Positions 1 to 5,766 of a stretch of 5,934 nucleotides of DNA are shown here, piece after piece. The stretch's first letter is position 1. Every line of letters begins with the position of its first letter. The notes under the pieces were generated by a model. That model saw only the letters and a program-made list of their open reading frames with translations, had not been told where the DNA came from and ran no database searches. Source of the stretch: Pseudolachnospira sp964507035 (GTDB lineage Bacteria; Bacillota; Clostridia; Lachnospirales; Lachnospiraceae); the NCBI GenBank assembly GCA_964507035.1, contig CAZDOQ010000090.1, forward strand, positions 1 to 5,934. The letters are read 5' to 3'. Both the position numbers and the translations under genes were made by a program.

Positions 1-569
1 GTCCCGGACAACTCAATGGACCGGCGGTAACCGTCCTTTTTCTTAAAATCCGAAGGCAGCCACCGCACGTCCCAGCGTGCCTCCAGTTCCCGGCCGATCT
101 CATTGATCCAGGCGGCGTTTTTCATGGGGCTTACCGAGAGGGTGGTGGTAAAAAAGTCAAATTTCCCCGCTGTCGCCGCCTGAGCCGCCTCTGAGAGCCG
201 CTGCCGGTAACACCGGCAGCACCGCTCTCCCCCCTCCGGCGCCGCCTCCAGCCCCTGGGCCATGGCGTAGAACTCCTCCGGACAGTAGCGTCCTTCCTGA
301 AACGCCACCGGATGGGGGCAGGGCAACTCCTTCAGAAGCCGTTTCTGCTCCTCCACTCTCCGCCGGTATTCTTCCTCCGGGGCAATGTTGGGGTTAAAAT
401 AGAACACCGTCACCTGAAAATCTTCTGTCAGCCGCTCCAGCACCGAACTGCTGCAGGGACCGCAGCAACTGTGCAGCAACAGAGAGGGCACCTGCCCCCG
501 TTCCCGGCACCCCTGGATCAGCTGTTCCATCTCCCGTTCAAAATTTGGTTTTACAGTTCCTTTTCCCAT
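1..569 (-). CDS. queH: Epoxyqueuosine reductase QueH (partial, 3' end beyond window)
   Basis: QueH reduces epoxyqueuosine to queuosine in the wobble position of tRNAs with GUN anticodons, the last step of queuosine synthesis, and replaces the unrelated cobalamin-dependent QueG. In the window 189 residues can be translated. An N-terminal HSCCGPCSS motif (residues 33-41) follows a hydrophobic strand. A second cysteine motif ERCCRCY lies at 115-121, followed by FDFFTTTLSVSPMKN (137-151), then WLPSDFKKKDGYRRS (170-184). These are the hallmark blocks of the QueH (DUF208) family, whose cysteines hold an iron-sulfur cluster. The final family block, usually YRQDYCGC-like, should lie just past position 1, so probably only a few tens of residues are missing. 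The start is ATG at 569-567: an in-frame TGA (575-573) sits two codons upstream, so nothing longer is possible. GGAGGAA (587-581) supplies a ribosome site with a rather long 11-base gap. The gene overlaps the upstream beta-CASP gene by 19 bases. Family assignment is firm; function is inferred from the family. Confidence 0.93.
   Translation of the reverse strand, partial: MGKGTVKPNFEREMEQLIQGCRERGQVPSLLLHSCCGPCSSSVLERLTEDFQVTVFYFNPNIAPEEEYRRRVEEQKRLLKELPCPHPVAFQEGRYCPEEFYAMAQGLEAAPEGGERCCRCYRQRLSEAAQAATAGKFDFFTTTLSVSPMKNAAWINEIGRELEARWDVRWLPSDFKKKDGYRRSIELSG
193..229 (-). other. Strong imperfect hairpin inside queH
   Basis: An inner perfect 9-base stem (GCTGCCGGT with ACCGGCAGC, positions 200-208 and 212-220) has a 3-base loop. 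An outer 6-base stem (GAGAGC with GCTCTC, 193-198 and 224-229) is separated from it by a small 1-by-3 internal loop. It spans the codons for the second cysteine motif (ERCCRCYRQRL). Whether it has a role or merely reflects the codons used is unknown. Confidence 0.5.
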
Positions 570-2176
570 TTGTCACAGAGTTCCTCCACATCTCTGGTAA
601 ACCGCTTGATCTCTTTGTTGGGCCGGTCCCTCCACTTGGAGATCAGGCCGGTGAGACGGCGGCCTGCCGCCACCAGAGCGCCGAAGAAGCCTTCGGTCCG
701 CATGCCGTCCACAGCCGGGCGGCCCTCCCGGGCAATCCGCACGCCCTGGGTCTCCCGGAGGCACTGTCCGGTGGCTAAGTCGTAGAGGGTGCCGCTGAAA
801 GGGGCTACCGCCCGGTATCCTTTCACCTGCTCCAGGCATTCCACAAAATCCCGGCAGGCTGCGTCCTCCCCGTGATTGACAAATACCAGGGATGGCTTTT
901 TCTCAAAGCCGGACAGCCATTGGAGCAGTCCGTCCTTGTCCGCATGACCGCTGATACCGGCCAGGGTCTCAATCTCCGCGTTGACCTCAATCTCCTCTCC
1001 AAACAGCTTCACCTGCTTGGCGCCCTCGTAGATGGAGCGGCCCAGGGTTCCCACCGCCTGGTATCCCACAAACAAGATGGTGCTCTCCTTCCGCCAGAGA
1101 TTGTGCTTCAGGTGGTGGCGGATCCGGCCCGCCTCGCACATGCCGCTGGCGGACAAAATCACCTTGGGGGTCTGGTTGAAATTGATGGCCCGGGACTCGT
1201 CTGTGGTCACAGAAATCTCTAATCCCGGAAAGAACAAGGGATTTTTTCCGGCATCCAGCAGTGCCTGCATGGGGCCGTCAAAGTAGTCCCGGTCGCTCTG
1301 GACGAACACGCTGGTGGCCTCGTTGGCCAGGGGGCTGTCCACATATACCGGGAAGGCCCCGTGGCCCTGGACCATCCCCTCCTCTTTGATCTGCCGGATA
1401 AAATAGAGGATCTCCTGGGTCCGGCCCACCGCAAAGCTGGGGATCACCACATTGCCGCCCCGGTCCAGCGTTCTCTGGATACACTGGGCCAGCTGCCGCA
1501 CATAGTCCCGCTCATCCTCATGTTTTTCATGATACCGATTGCCGTAGGTGGACTCGATCATCACATAGTCCGCCTCCCGGGTGGGCTGAGGGTTCCGGAG
1601 AATGGGCCGGTCATGGTTGCCGATATCGCCGCTGAAAACCATCTTCCGCTTTACGTCCCCCTCCTGCAGCCACACTTCAATGCTGGCGGAGCCCAGCAGA
1701 TGTCCCACGTCTGTGAAGGCAATGTCCACCCCTTCCAGGACCTGGATACGCTGCCGGTAGGACACCGGTCGGAATTTCCGGATCACCCCTTCCGCATCCT
1801 TCATGGTATACAGGGGCTCATAGCCTTCCTTGCCGGCCCGTTGTGCCTTCCGGTTCCGCCACTCTGCCTCCGATTCCTGTATGTGGGCGCTGTCCCGCAG
1901 CATAATGTTGCACAGATTGCAGGTGGCCTCCGTAGCGTACACCGTACCCCGGAAACCGTTTTTGTAGAGCCATGGCAGCTTGCCGGAATGGTCGATATGG
2001 GCATGGGTCAAAAGCACGCATTCGATTTGTGCCGGTGGCATCGGAAGTTCCGCATTCTCAAAGACGTTGAGCCCCTGTTCCATCCCGCAGTCCACCAGCA
2101 GATAGCGACCGTTCACCTCCAGACAGGTGCAGCTCCCCGTCACCTCATGGCTGGCCCCCAGAAATAGAATTTTCAT
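551..2176 (-). CDS. Beta-CASP family metallo-beta-lactamase-fold hydrolase (probable RNase)
   Basis: A 541-residue zinc-dependent hydrolase of the beta-CASP group, which includes RNase J and the CPSF73-type nucleases; the likely substrate is RNA, in the cytoplasm. The metallo-beta-lactamase core opens with MKILFLGASHEVTGSC and carries the HAHIDH metal site (58-63), a motif-3 histidine in DVGHLLGS (H159) and the motif-4 aspartate in FSGDIG (D184). Beta-CASP motif A is the glutamate of ESTYGNR (E208). IPSFAVGRTQE (245-255) follows. Motif B is in RIRHHL (H354/H355) and motif C in SGHAD (H411), all intact. A C-terminal part ends with a charged, probably helical tail of about 75 residues (467-541). 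The sequence looks like the general clostridial MBL-fold/exonuclease-like group rather than RNase J itself. The start ATG at 2176 has AAAGGAA (2191-2185) eight bases upstream and a promoter just behind it. The gene overlaps queH at its 3' end. Substrate is not known from the sequence. Confidence 0.92.
   Translation of the reverse strand: MKILFLGASHEVTGSCTCLEVNGRYLLVDCGMEQGLNVFENAELPMPPAQIECVLLTHAHIDHSGKLPWLYKNGFRGTVYATEATCNLCNIMLRDSAHIQESEAEWRNRKAQRAGKEGYEPLYTMKDAEGVIRKFRPVSYRQRIQVLEGVDIAFTDVGHLLGSASIEVWLQEGDVKRKMVFSGDIGNHDRPILRNPQPTREADYVMIESTYGNRYHEKHEDERDYVRQLAQCIQRTLDRGGNVVIPSFAVGRTQEILYFIRQIKEEGMVQGHGAFPVYVDSPLANEATSVFVQSDRDYFDGPMQALLDAGKNPLFFPGLEISVTTDESRAINFNQTPKVILSASGMCEAGRIRHHLKHNLWRKESTILFVGYQAVGTLGRSIYEGAKQVKLFGEEIEVNAEIETLAGISGHADKDGLLQWLSGFEKKPSLVFVNHGEDAACRDFVECLEQVKGYRAVAPFSGTLYDLATGQCLRETQGVRIAREGRPAVDGMRTEGFFGALVAAGRRLTGLISKWRDRPNKEIKRFTRDVEELCDKWEKEL
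581..587 (-). promoter_or_regulatory. Ribosome binding site of queH inside the beta-CASP gene
   Basis: On the minus strand the sequence is GGAGGAA, 11 bases before the queH ATG at 569. It lies wholly within the last codons of the upstream beta-CASP gene (the VEEL stretch). Because the start codon also precedes the upstream stop, ribosomes finishing the first gene may help start queH. The spacing is longer than the usual 7 to 9 bases. Confidence 0.6.
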
Positions 2177-2210
2177 AAGCAGCGTTCCTTTCGTCTCTCA
2201 ATCTATTCTT

Positions 2211-2239
2211 AGCATACCACCGTTTTCTGAATCTTTCCA
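2211..2239 (-). promoter_or_regulatory. Sigma-A-like promoter of the beta-CASP/queH operon
   Basis: Read on the minus strand: -35 TGGAAA (2239-2234), a 17-base spacer, and -10 TATGCT (2216-2211) preceded by TGG, which makes an extended -10. The predicted transcript begins near 2204 and gives a leader of about 28 bases before the ATG at 2176. It stands back to back with the plus-strand promoter at 2253-2281. Predicted by eye only. Confidence 0.6.
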
Positions 2240-2252
2240 CCGAAAGTTTCCA

Positions 2253-2281
2253 TTTACATTTGGATTTTCTTTCGCTATACT
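2253..2281 (+). promoter_or_regulatory. Strong sigma-A-like promoter of the uncharacterised middle gene
   Basis: TTTACA (2253-2258), a 17-base spacer and TATACT (2276-2281) match the sigma-A consensus at five of six bases in each element with ideal spacing. The transcript should begin near 2288, leaving a leader of about 46 bases before the ATG at 2334. Its -35 element is 13 bases from the -35 of the divergent beta-CASP promoter, so the two polymerase sites overlap closely. Confidence 0.72.
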
Positions 2282-2320
2282 GAGAGAAGCAAAAAAGAGA
2301 CGCCTTTCGGGTGTGGCAGG

Positions 2321-2327
2321 AAGGGAG
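2321..2327 (+). promoter_or_regulatory. Ribosome binding site fixing the start of the middle gene
   Basis: AAGGGAG lies six bases before the ATG at 2334. It decides the start: the same frame stays open upstream to an ATG at 2127, but that longer version would run through both promoters and back into the beta-CASP coding region. Confidence 0.7.
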
Positions 2328-2333
2328 ACTACA

Positions 2334-2804
2334 ATGTTGGGACTCCAGATAGATGATATCAAAGACTTTACCCATAAACTGTTTTGCCAGAGCGTTTTCG
2401 ACAATTTTCTGGTGCCGGAGGCGTTCTTTTCCACCGACTTTTCCATTGCCATAGACGGCACATCCCTCTCCGAAGAGGGAAAACCGGCCTGCGCCACCTG
2501 GGGGCAGCTACGCCCGCTGGCATTTCAGATCATCAAGGGGCAGACGCTGCCCCGGGGATTTAAGATCGTGCTGCGGCTGACGCCGGAAAACACGGAAAAC
2601 ACCCTCCGCTCCCTGGGCAGCCCGATGGCGCCGGAGGAAGTGGCCGGCCTGTTTTTAAACATCCTCTACGAGGAGGGAAAGATCCGCTGCACCACCGGCT
2701 TTTCCCTGACATCCTTTTCCCTGGACCGCTCTCTGGATACCGCCTGGGACCAGGTGGCCCGCCGGTTCCTCCGGTACCACCAGATTTCCTTCTCTGAACT
2801 TTAA
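2334..2804 (+). CDS. Uncharacterised protein, DUF5721-like
   Basis: A 156-residue soluble protein with no signal peptide or membrane segment and no catalytic motif that I recognise. From memory it resembles the DUF5721 family found in Lachnospiraceae and relatives; this needs a profile search. Visible family-like blocks are an N-terminal IDDIKDF (6-12), SIAIDG (37-42), the central stretch WGQLRPLAFQIIKG (56-69) leading into FKIVLRL (76-82), and a C-terminal half with GLFLNILYEEGKIRCTTG (105-122) and SLDRSLDTAWD (129-139). Alternating hydrophobic strands suggest an alpha/beta or mostly beta fold. The start at 2334 is chosen for its ribosome site (2321-2327) and position downstream of a good promoter. 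The gene is transcribed alone, divergent from the beta-CASP/queH operon and convergent with the histidine kinase gene, whose stop codon overlaps its own. Function unknown; being monocistronic, the context gives little help. Confidence 0.82.
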   Translation: MLGLQIDDIKDFTHKLFCQSVFDNFLVPEAFFSTDFSIAIDGTSLSEEGKPACATWGQLRPLAFQIIKGQTLPRGFKIVLRLTPENTENTLRSLGSPMAPEEVAGLFLNILYEEGKIRCTTGFSLTSFSLDRSLDTAWDQVARRFLRYHQISFSEL

Positions 2805-4267
2805 AATTCCATCCAGAACTCCACTCCGTCCTCCCGGTTTTCCACGCCGCAGCTGCCGCCGTGGGCATTGGCAATGGCCTTGACAATGGACAGGCCAATG
2901 CCGCTGCCGCCGTATTTCCGGGTCCGCGCCTTATCCACTTTATAAAATTTATCCCACAGATGGGGCAGATCCTCCTCCGGGATCTGCTTGCCGGTGTTGA
3001 ACACAGAAATCCGGACCTTCCCGTCCACCGTGCCGGCCTTTACCACAATCCGCCCCGGATTGGTGACATGATGATAGGCGTTGCTGAGATAATTCTGCAG
3101 CACTTCCTCCATCATAAACTCCTCCGCCCGGACCCGCAGTTCCGGCGGGGCTATGAGTTCCGTCTCACACTGCATTTCTTTCCCCAACACCGATGTGGAC
3201 TGGAGAACCCCTTTCACCACCGCCACCAGGTCAAAATCTTCCAGGGTCAGCTTCATCTGCCCGGACTCAATCTCCCCCAGATTCAAAAGACGCTTGACGA
3301 TCAGGTTCATCTTCTTGGCCTCGTCAATGATGACATCGCAGTAGTATTCCCGGCTTTCCGGATCATCGTTGACCTCATCCTTCAGCCCCTCCGAGTATCC
3401 CTGGATCAGAGCGATGGGGGTTTTCAATTCATGAGAGACGTTGGAGAGAAACTCCCGGCGCAACTCGTCGATCCGGGTCTTCTCCTGGATATCCTTCTCC
3501 AGCTGGGCATTGGCTTTCTGCAGCGCCTCTATGGCATTCTGGAGGTTTTCCGACATGTGGTTCATACTGTCGCCCAGCACGCCGATCTCGTTTTTCTGGT
3601 TGCCCTGGTAGCGGACGCTGAAATCCAGTTCCGCCATCTGCTCTGACAGCCGGGCCAGCTGCAAAATGGGCTTGGTGAGGCTCCGGGAGATAAAATAGAC
3701 CAGAATCCCTCCCAGGATCACCGCCGCCCCCCCCACAGAGGCCAAAAACCGGTTGGAAAGGGCCACGCTCTCCTGAATACTCTCCAGGGGCGTGGAGAGG
3801 ATATAGCTGGCGTCCTGGTAGACGCCCACACAGTCGATCTGGTTGCTGCCCAGCTGGCTGTCATAGGCCTTATAGATCATATAGCCCTCTCCGCTTTTAT
3901 AGATATCCGTGAGCAGCGGCGCATTCCCCCGCAGGTAGCTGGAAAGGCGCGTGCTGAAGCCGCTCTGGTCCGGGCTGCTGGAATACCGTTCCCGACCCAG
4001 CCCGCTGATTACCTGAGATTCCTGGATCACCAGGGCGGCAATGTTGTCGATCCGGCTCAGCTTATCCAGGATTTGGGTCTCCTCCTCCGCATAGCCGCTG
4101 TCCACGTAGGCCTCCACCGCCTCCCGCATGGTCTCGATCTTCTCCTGCTTCTGCTCCACCACATAGGTTTCCAGATACCGGTCATTAATAAAGCAGATTG
4201 CTGTAATCACACCGGCAATCACAGCAACCAGAATCAGCGTGAATTTCACGCGAATGGACATTTTCAT
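2801..4267 (-). CDS. Two-TM HAMP sensor histidine kinase
   Basis: A 488-residue membrane sensor kinase, partner of the adjacent response regulator. Domains in order: TM helix 1 (about 9-27), an extracytoplasmic sensing region of roughly 145 residues (28-174) without a recognised fold, TM helix 2 (about 175-194), HAMP (about 195-247), a coiled-coil linker (about 240-268), the dimerisation and phosphoacceptor domain with SHELKTPI (H279 phosphorylated), and an ATPase domain. The ATPase domain has an N box NYLSNAYHH (392-400), an NTG form of the G1 box (424-426), the F box LWDKFYKVDKAR (437-448) and G2 GGSGIGLSIVKAI (453-465). All catalytic elements are present. The start ATG at 4267 overlaps the regulator stop codon (ATGA), with GAGGT six bases upstream of it. 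A second ATG two codons later is a poorer fit. It belongs to the VanS/PhoR-like group, but has no PAS domain. The stimulus cannot be read from sequence, although the lipoprotein PPIase upstream suggests a cell-envelope signal. Confidence 0.95.
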   Translation of the reverse strand: MKMSIRVKFTLILVAVIAGVITAICFINDRYLETYVVEQKQEKIETMREAVEAYVDSGYAEEETQILDKLSRIDNIAALVIQESQVISGLGRERYSSSPDQSGFSTRLSSYLRGNAPLLTDIYKSGEGYMIYKAYDSQLGSNQIDCVGVYQDASYILSTPLESIQESVALSNRFLASVGGAAVILGGILVYFISRSLTKPILQLARLSEQMAELDFSVRYQGNQKNEIGVLGDSMNHMSENLQNAIEALQKANAQLEKDIQEKTRIDELRREFLSNVSHELKTPIALIQGYSEGLKDEVNDDPESREYYCDVIIDEAKKMNLIVKRLLNLGEIESGQMKLTLEDFDLVAVVKGVLQSTSVLGKEMQCETELIAPPELRVRAEEFMMEEVLQNYLSNAYHHVTNPGRIVVKAGTVDGKVRISVFNTGKQIPEEDLPHLWDKFYKVDKARTRKYGGSGIGLSIVKAIANAHGGSCGVENREDGVEFWMEF

Positions 4268-4941
4268 TGCTCTACCTCAAACTTATATCCCATTCCCCAG
4301 ACGGTTTTGATATACTCTCCCTTCTCCCCCATCTTGCTCCGGAGTTTCTTCACATGAGTGTCGATGGTCCGGGCGTCTCCGAAATAGTTGTAATTCCAGA
4401 CATTGTTGAGGATGGTTTCCCGGGAGAGGGCGATTCCCTGATTCTCCACAAAATAGGTGAGGAGTTCAAACTCTTTGAAACTCAAATCCAGATTTTTTCC
4501 GTCCACAGTGACGGTGTGGGCCGCCTTGTTGATCCGGATCCCCCCCACCTCCAGAATGTCGCTTTGATCCCCTACGGTCCGGCGCAGCAGCGCCTCCACC
4601 CGGGCCACCAGAATCTTGGGGCTGAAGGGCTTGGTGATGTACTCGTCCACCCCAAGCTCAAAACCCCGCAGTTCGTCCCGCTCCTCGGACTTGGCCGTCA
4701 GCAGGATCACCGGGACCTTGGAGTATTTCCGGATGGTCTCCAGCACCTCCCAGCCGTTCATCTTGGGCATCATCACGTCCAGGATCACCAGATCAATCTT
4801 TTTATCCGCAAAAAATATGTCGATGGCTTCCTCCCCGTCTCCGGCCTCCAACACCTGAAAGCCCCGTTTCACCAGGAAATCCCGGACCAGCTTCCGCATC
4901 CGCTCCTCGTCGTCCACCATCAAAATTTTTCTCTGTTCCAT
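4264..4941 (-). CDS. OmpR/PhoB-family response regulator
   Basis: A 225-residue DNA-binding response regulator. The receiver domain (about 4-119) has the acidic pair D10/D11, the phosphoacceptor D55 in VILDVMMPKMNGWE, T82 in LLTAK and K104 in ITKPFSP. After a short linker comes the winged-helix DNA-binding domain (about 129-223), with LSFKEFELLTYFVEN, a recognition-helix stretch DARTIDTHVKKLRSKM (189-204) and the wing hairpin VWGMGYKFE. Length and every key residue are normal for the family. The start ATG at 4941 is preceded by GGAGGT (4956-4951) at nine bases. The stop codon overlaps the kinase start by four bases, so the two are translationally coupled and form one two-component system. Proteins of this family bind direct repeats with a period of 10 to 11 bases; a repeat of that kind lies upstream of the first gene of the presumed operon at 5801-5817. 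Target genes are unknown. Confidence 0.96.
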   Translation of the reverse strand: MEQRKILMVDDEERMRKLVRDFLVKRGFQVLEAGDGEEAIDIFFADKKIDLVILDVMMPKMNGWEVLETIRKYSKVPVILLTAKSEERDELRGFELGVDEYITKPFSPKILVARVEALLRRTVGDQSDILEVGGIRINKAAHTVTVDGKNLDLSFKEFELLTYFVENQGIALSRETILNNVWNYNYFGDARTIDTHVKKLRSKMGEKGEYIKTVWGMGYKFEVEQ

Positions 4942-4972
4942 CTTGACACCACCTCCGGATTCCTTTTTCTCA

Positions 4973-4993
4973 GGGAGAACCCGCCGTTCTCCC
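4973..4993 (-). other. Intercistronic stem-loop between PPIase and regulator genes
   Basis: A perfect 8-base stem (GGGAGAAC with GTTCTCCC) closes a 5-base loop, starting seven bases after the PPIase stop codon. In the direction of transcription it is followed by TGAGAAAAAGG, with no run of U, so it is not a standard intrinsic terminator. It may protect the 3' end of a processed PPIase message or reduce read-through. The ribosome site for the regulator (4956-4951) lies outside the stem. Confidence 0.55.
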
Positions 4994-4999
4994 CCTTGC

Positions 5000-5707
5000 T
5001 TACTCGTATTCTGAAATGGTAATGGTCTCGATCACCAGATCCTCCACCGGCTTGTCATTGGCGTCTGTGGCCACCGCCTCCGCCTGGCTCAGCACGTCCA
5101 TGCCCTCATAGATCTGGCCGAACACCGTGTGCTGCCGGTATAGCCAGTAGGCGCCGCCGTACTCCTCCAGATTGGCCTTGGCCGTGTCCGTCATGGACTC
5201 ATAATCCAGGTCTATGCCGTACATTTTATACTGAGCCTCCACCTGGGAGAGCTGGTCCTCGGTGACCTGATCCGCACAGGTGACCAAAAAGAACTGGCTG
5301 CCGTTGGTATCGGCGCCGGCGTTGGCCATGCACAGAGAGCCGGCCAGGGGGAACAGATCCCCGGAGAACTCGTCCTCAAAATCCTCTCCAAAGTAACTCT
5401 CTCCACCGCTGCCAGTGCCGGTGGGATCTCCGCCCTGGATCATAAAATCCTGGATGACCCGGTGGAAGGTGAGGCCGTCATAATACCCCTCCTCCGCCAA
5501 TCCCACAAAGTTCTCCACCGCCTTGGGCGCCTGGTCCGGAAACAGGCGGATCTTGATCTCTCCCATTCCTTGGATGGTCAGGGTGGCCACCGTGTCCCCT
5601 TTCTGGGGCCCCGCCATCTGATCAAACTCTTCCTGGGTATTTTGCCCGCAGCCGGGGACTCCCAGCAGCAGCAGAACGCCCAGTATCCACGCCAATCCCT
5701 TTTTCAT
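5000..5707 (-). CDS. Lipoprotein cyclophilin-type peptidyl-prolyl cis-trans isomerase
   Basis: A 235-residue extracytoplasmic cyclophilin that isomerises X-Pro bonds and probably helps fold secreted proteins at the membrane surface. The N-terminus MKKGLAWILGVLLLLGVPGC is a lipoprotein signal peptide with C20 as the lipidated cysteine (VPGC lipobox). The cyclophilin domain begins near residue 38. Active-site residues are present: FHRV (R83), FMIQGGDPTGTGSGG (88-102), SLCMANAG (124-131), GSQFF (136-140), and W188 plus H193, which match the W and H spaced five apart in human cyclophilin A. About 40 extra residues (145-186) lie between GSQFF and W188, where cyclophilin A has only a short turn; similar insertions may be common in clostridial relatives. 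The start ATG at 5707 has AAGGGG (5721-5716) eight bases upstream. It is the first gene of the presumed operon with the two-component pair, 58 bases ahead of the regulator. Function is well supported; the client proteins are unknown. Confidence 0.94.
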   Translation of the reverse strand: MKKGLAWILGVLLLLGVPGCGQNTQEEFDQMAGPQKGDTVATLTIQGMGEIKIRLFPDQAPKAVENFVGLAEEGYYDGLTFHRVIQDFMIQGGDPTGTGSGGESYFGEDFEDEFSGDLFPLAGSLCMANAGADTNGSQFFLVTCADQVTEDQLSQVEAQYKMYGIDLDYESMTDTAKANLEEYGGAYWLYRQHTVFGQIYEGMDVLSQAEAVATDANDKPVEDLVIETITISEYE

Positions 5708-5736
5708 GTCTCAAACCCCTTCTGAACGATTTCTTT

Positions 5737-5757
5737 GCAGAGTTTTTCCCTCTCTGC
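5737..5757 (-). other. Stem-loop at the predicted 5' end of the PPIase mRNA
   Basis: GCAGAG and CTCTGC can form a 6-base stem around a 9-base loop. With the promoter at 5795-5767, transcription should begin near 5760, placing this hairpin within the first few bases of the message and clear of the ribosome site at 5721-5716. Such a 5'-terminal structure can slow decay from the 5' end. It is short, so support is modest. Confidence 0.4.
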
Positions 5758-5766
5758 CTCTCCGTT

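Noticed and set aside
312..785. Plus-strand open frames over the queH and beta-CASP junction
   Set aside because: They lie opposite two recognised genes and show no protein family character.
1361..2167. Open frame of 268 residues on the plus strand opposite the beta-CASP gene
   Set aside because: It mirrors a gene with intact catalytic motifs, has no ribosome site or promoter, and its residue composition (many H, P and L) is typical of antisense frames in GC-rich genes.
2300..2314. Small hairpin in the leader of the middle gene
   Set aside because: Only five pairs including one G-T pair, and no resemblance to a known riboswitch.
2127..2333. N-terminal extension of the middle gene to the ATG at 2127
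   Set aside because: It would cross both promoters and 50 bases of the beta-CASP coding region and lacks a ribosome site, whereas the ATG at 2334 has one and starts the family-like sequence.
2463..2480. Seven-base stem with a 4-base loop inside the middle gene
   Set aside because: It is short, within codons of a normal coding stretch, and is not followed by a U-tract on the coding strand; likely chance.
2989..2997. NTG instead of DxG in the kinase G1 box
   Set aside because: This variant is frequent in Firmicute kinases of this group and the other ATP-binding motifs are normal, so it does not suggest a dead kinase.
2861..3646. Open frame of 261 residues antisense to the kinase gene
   Set aside because: It is a shadow of the complete histidine kinase, with biased composition and no recognisable domain.
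4267..5022. Open frame of 251 residues antisense to the response regulator
   Set aside because: It is opposite a complete regulator with all key residues; the translation is rich in histidine and leucine, as expected for an antisense frame.
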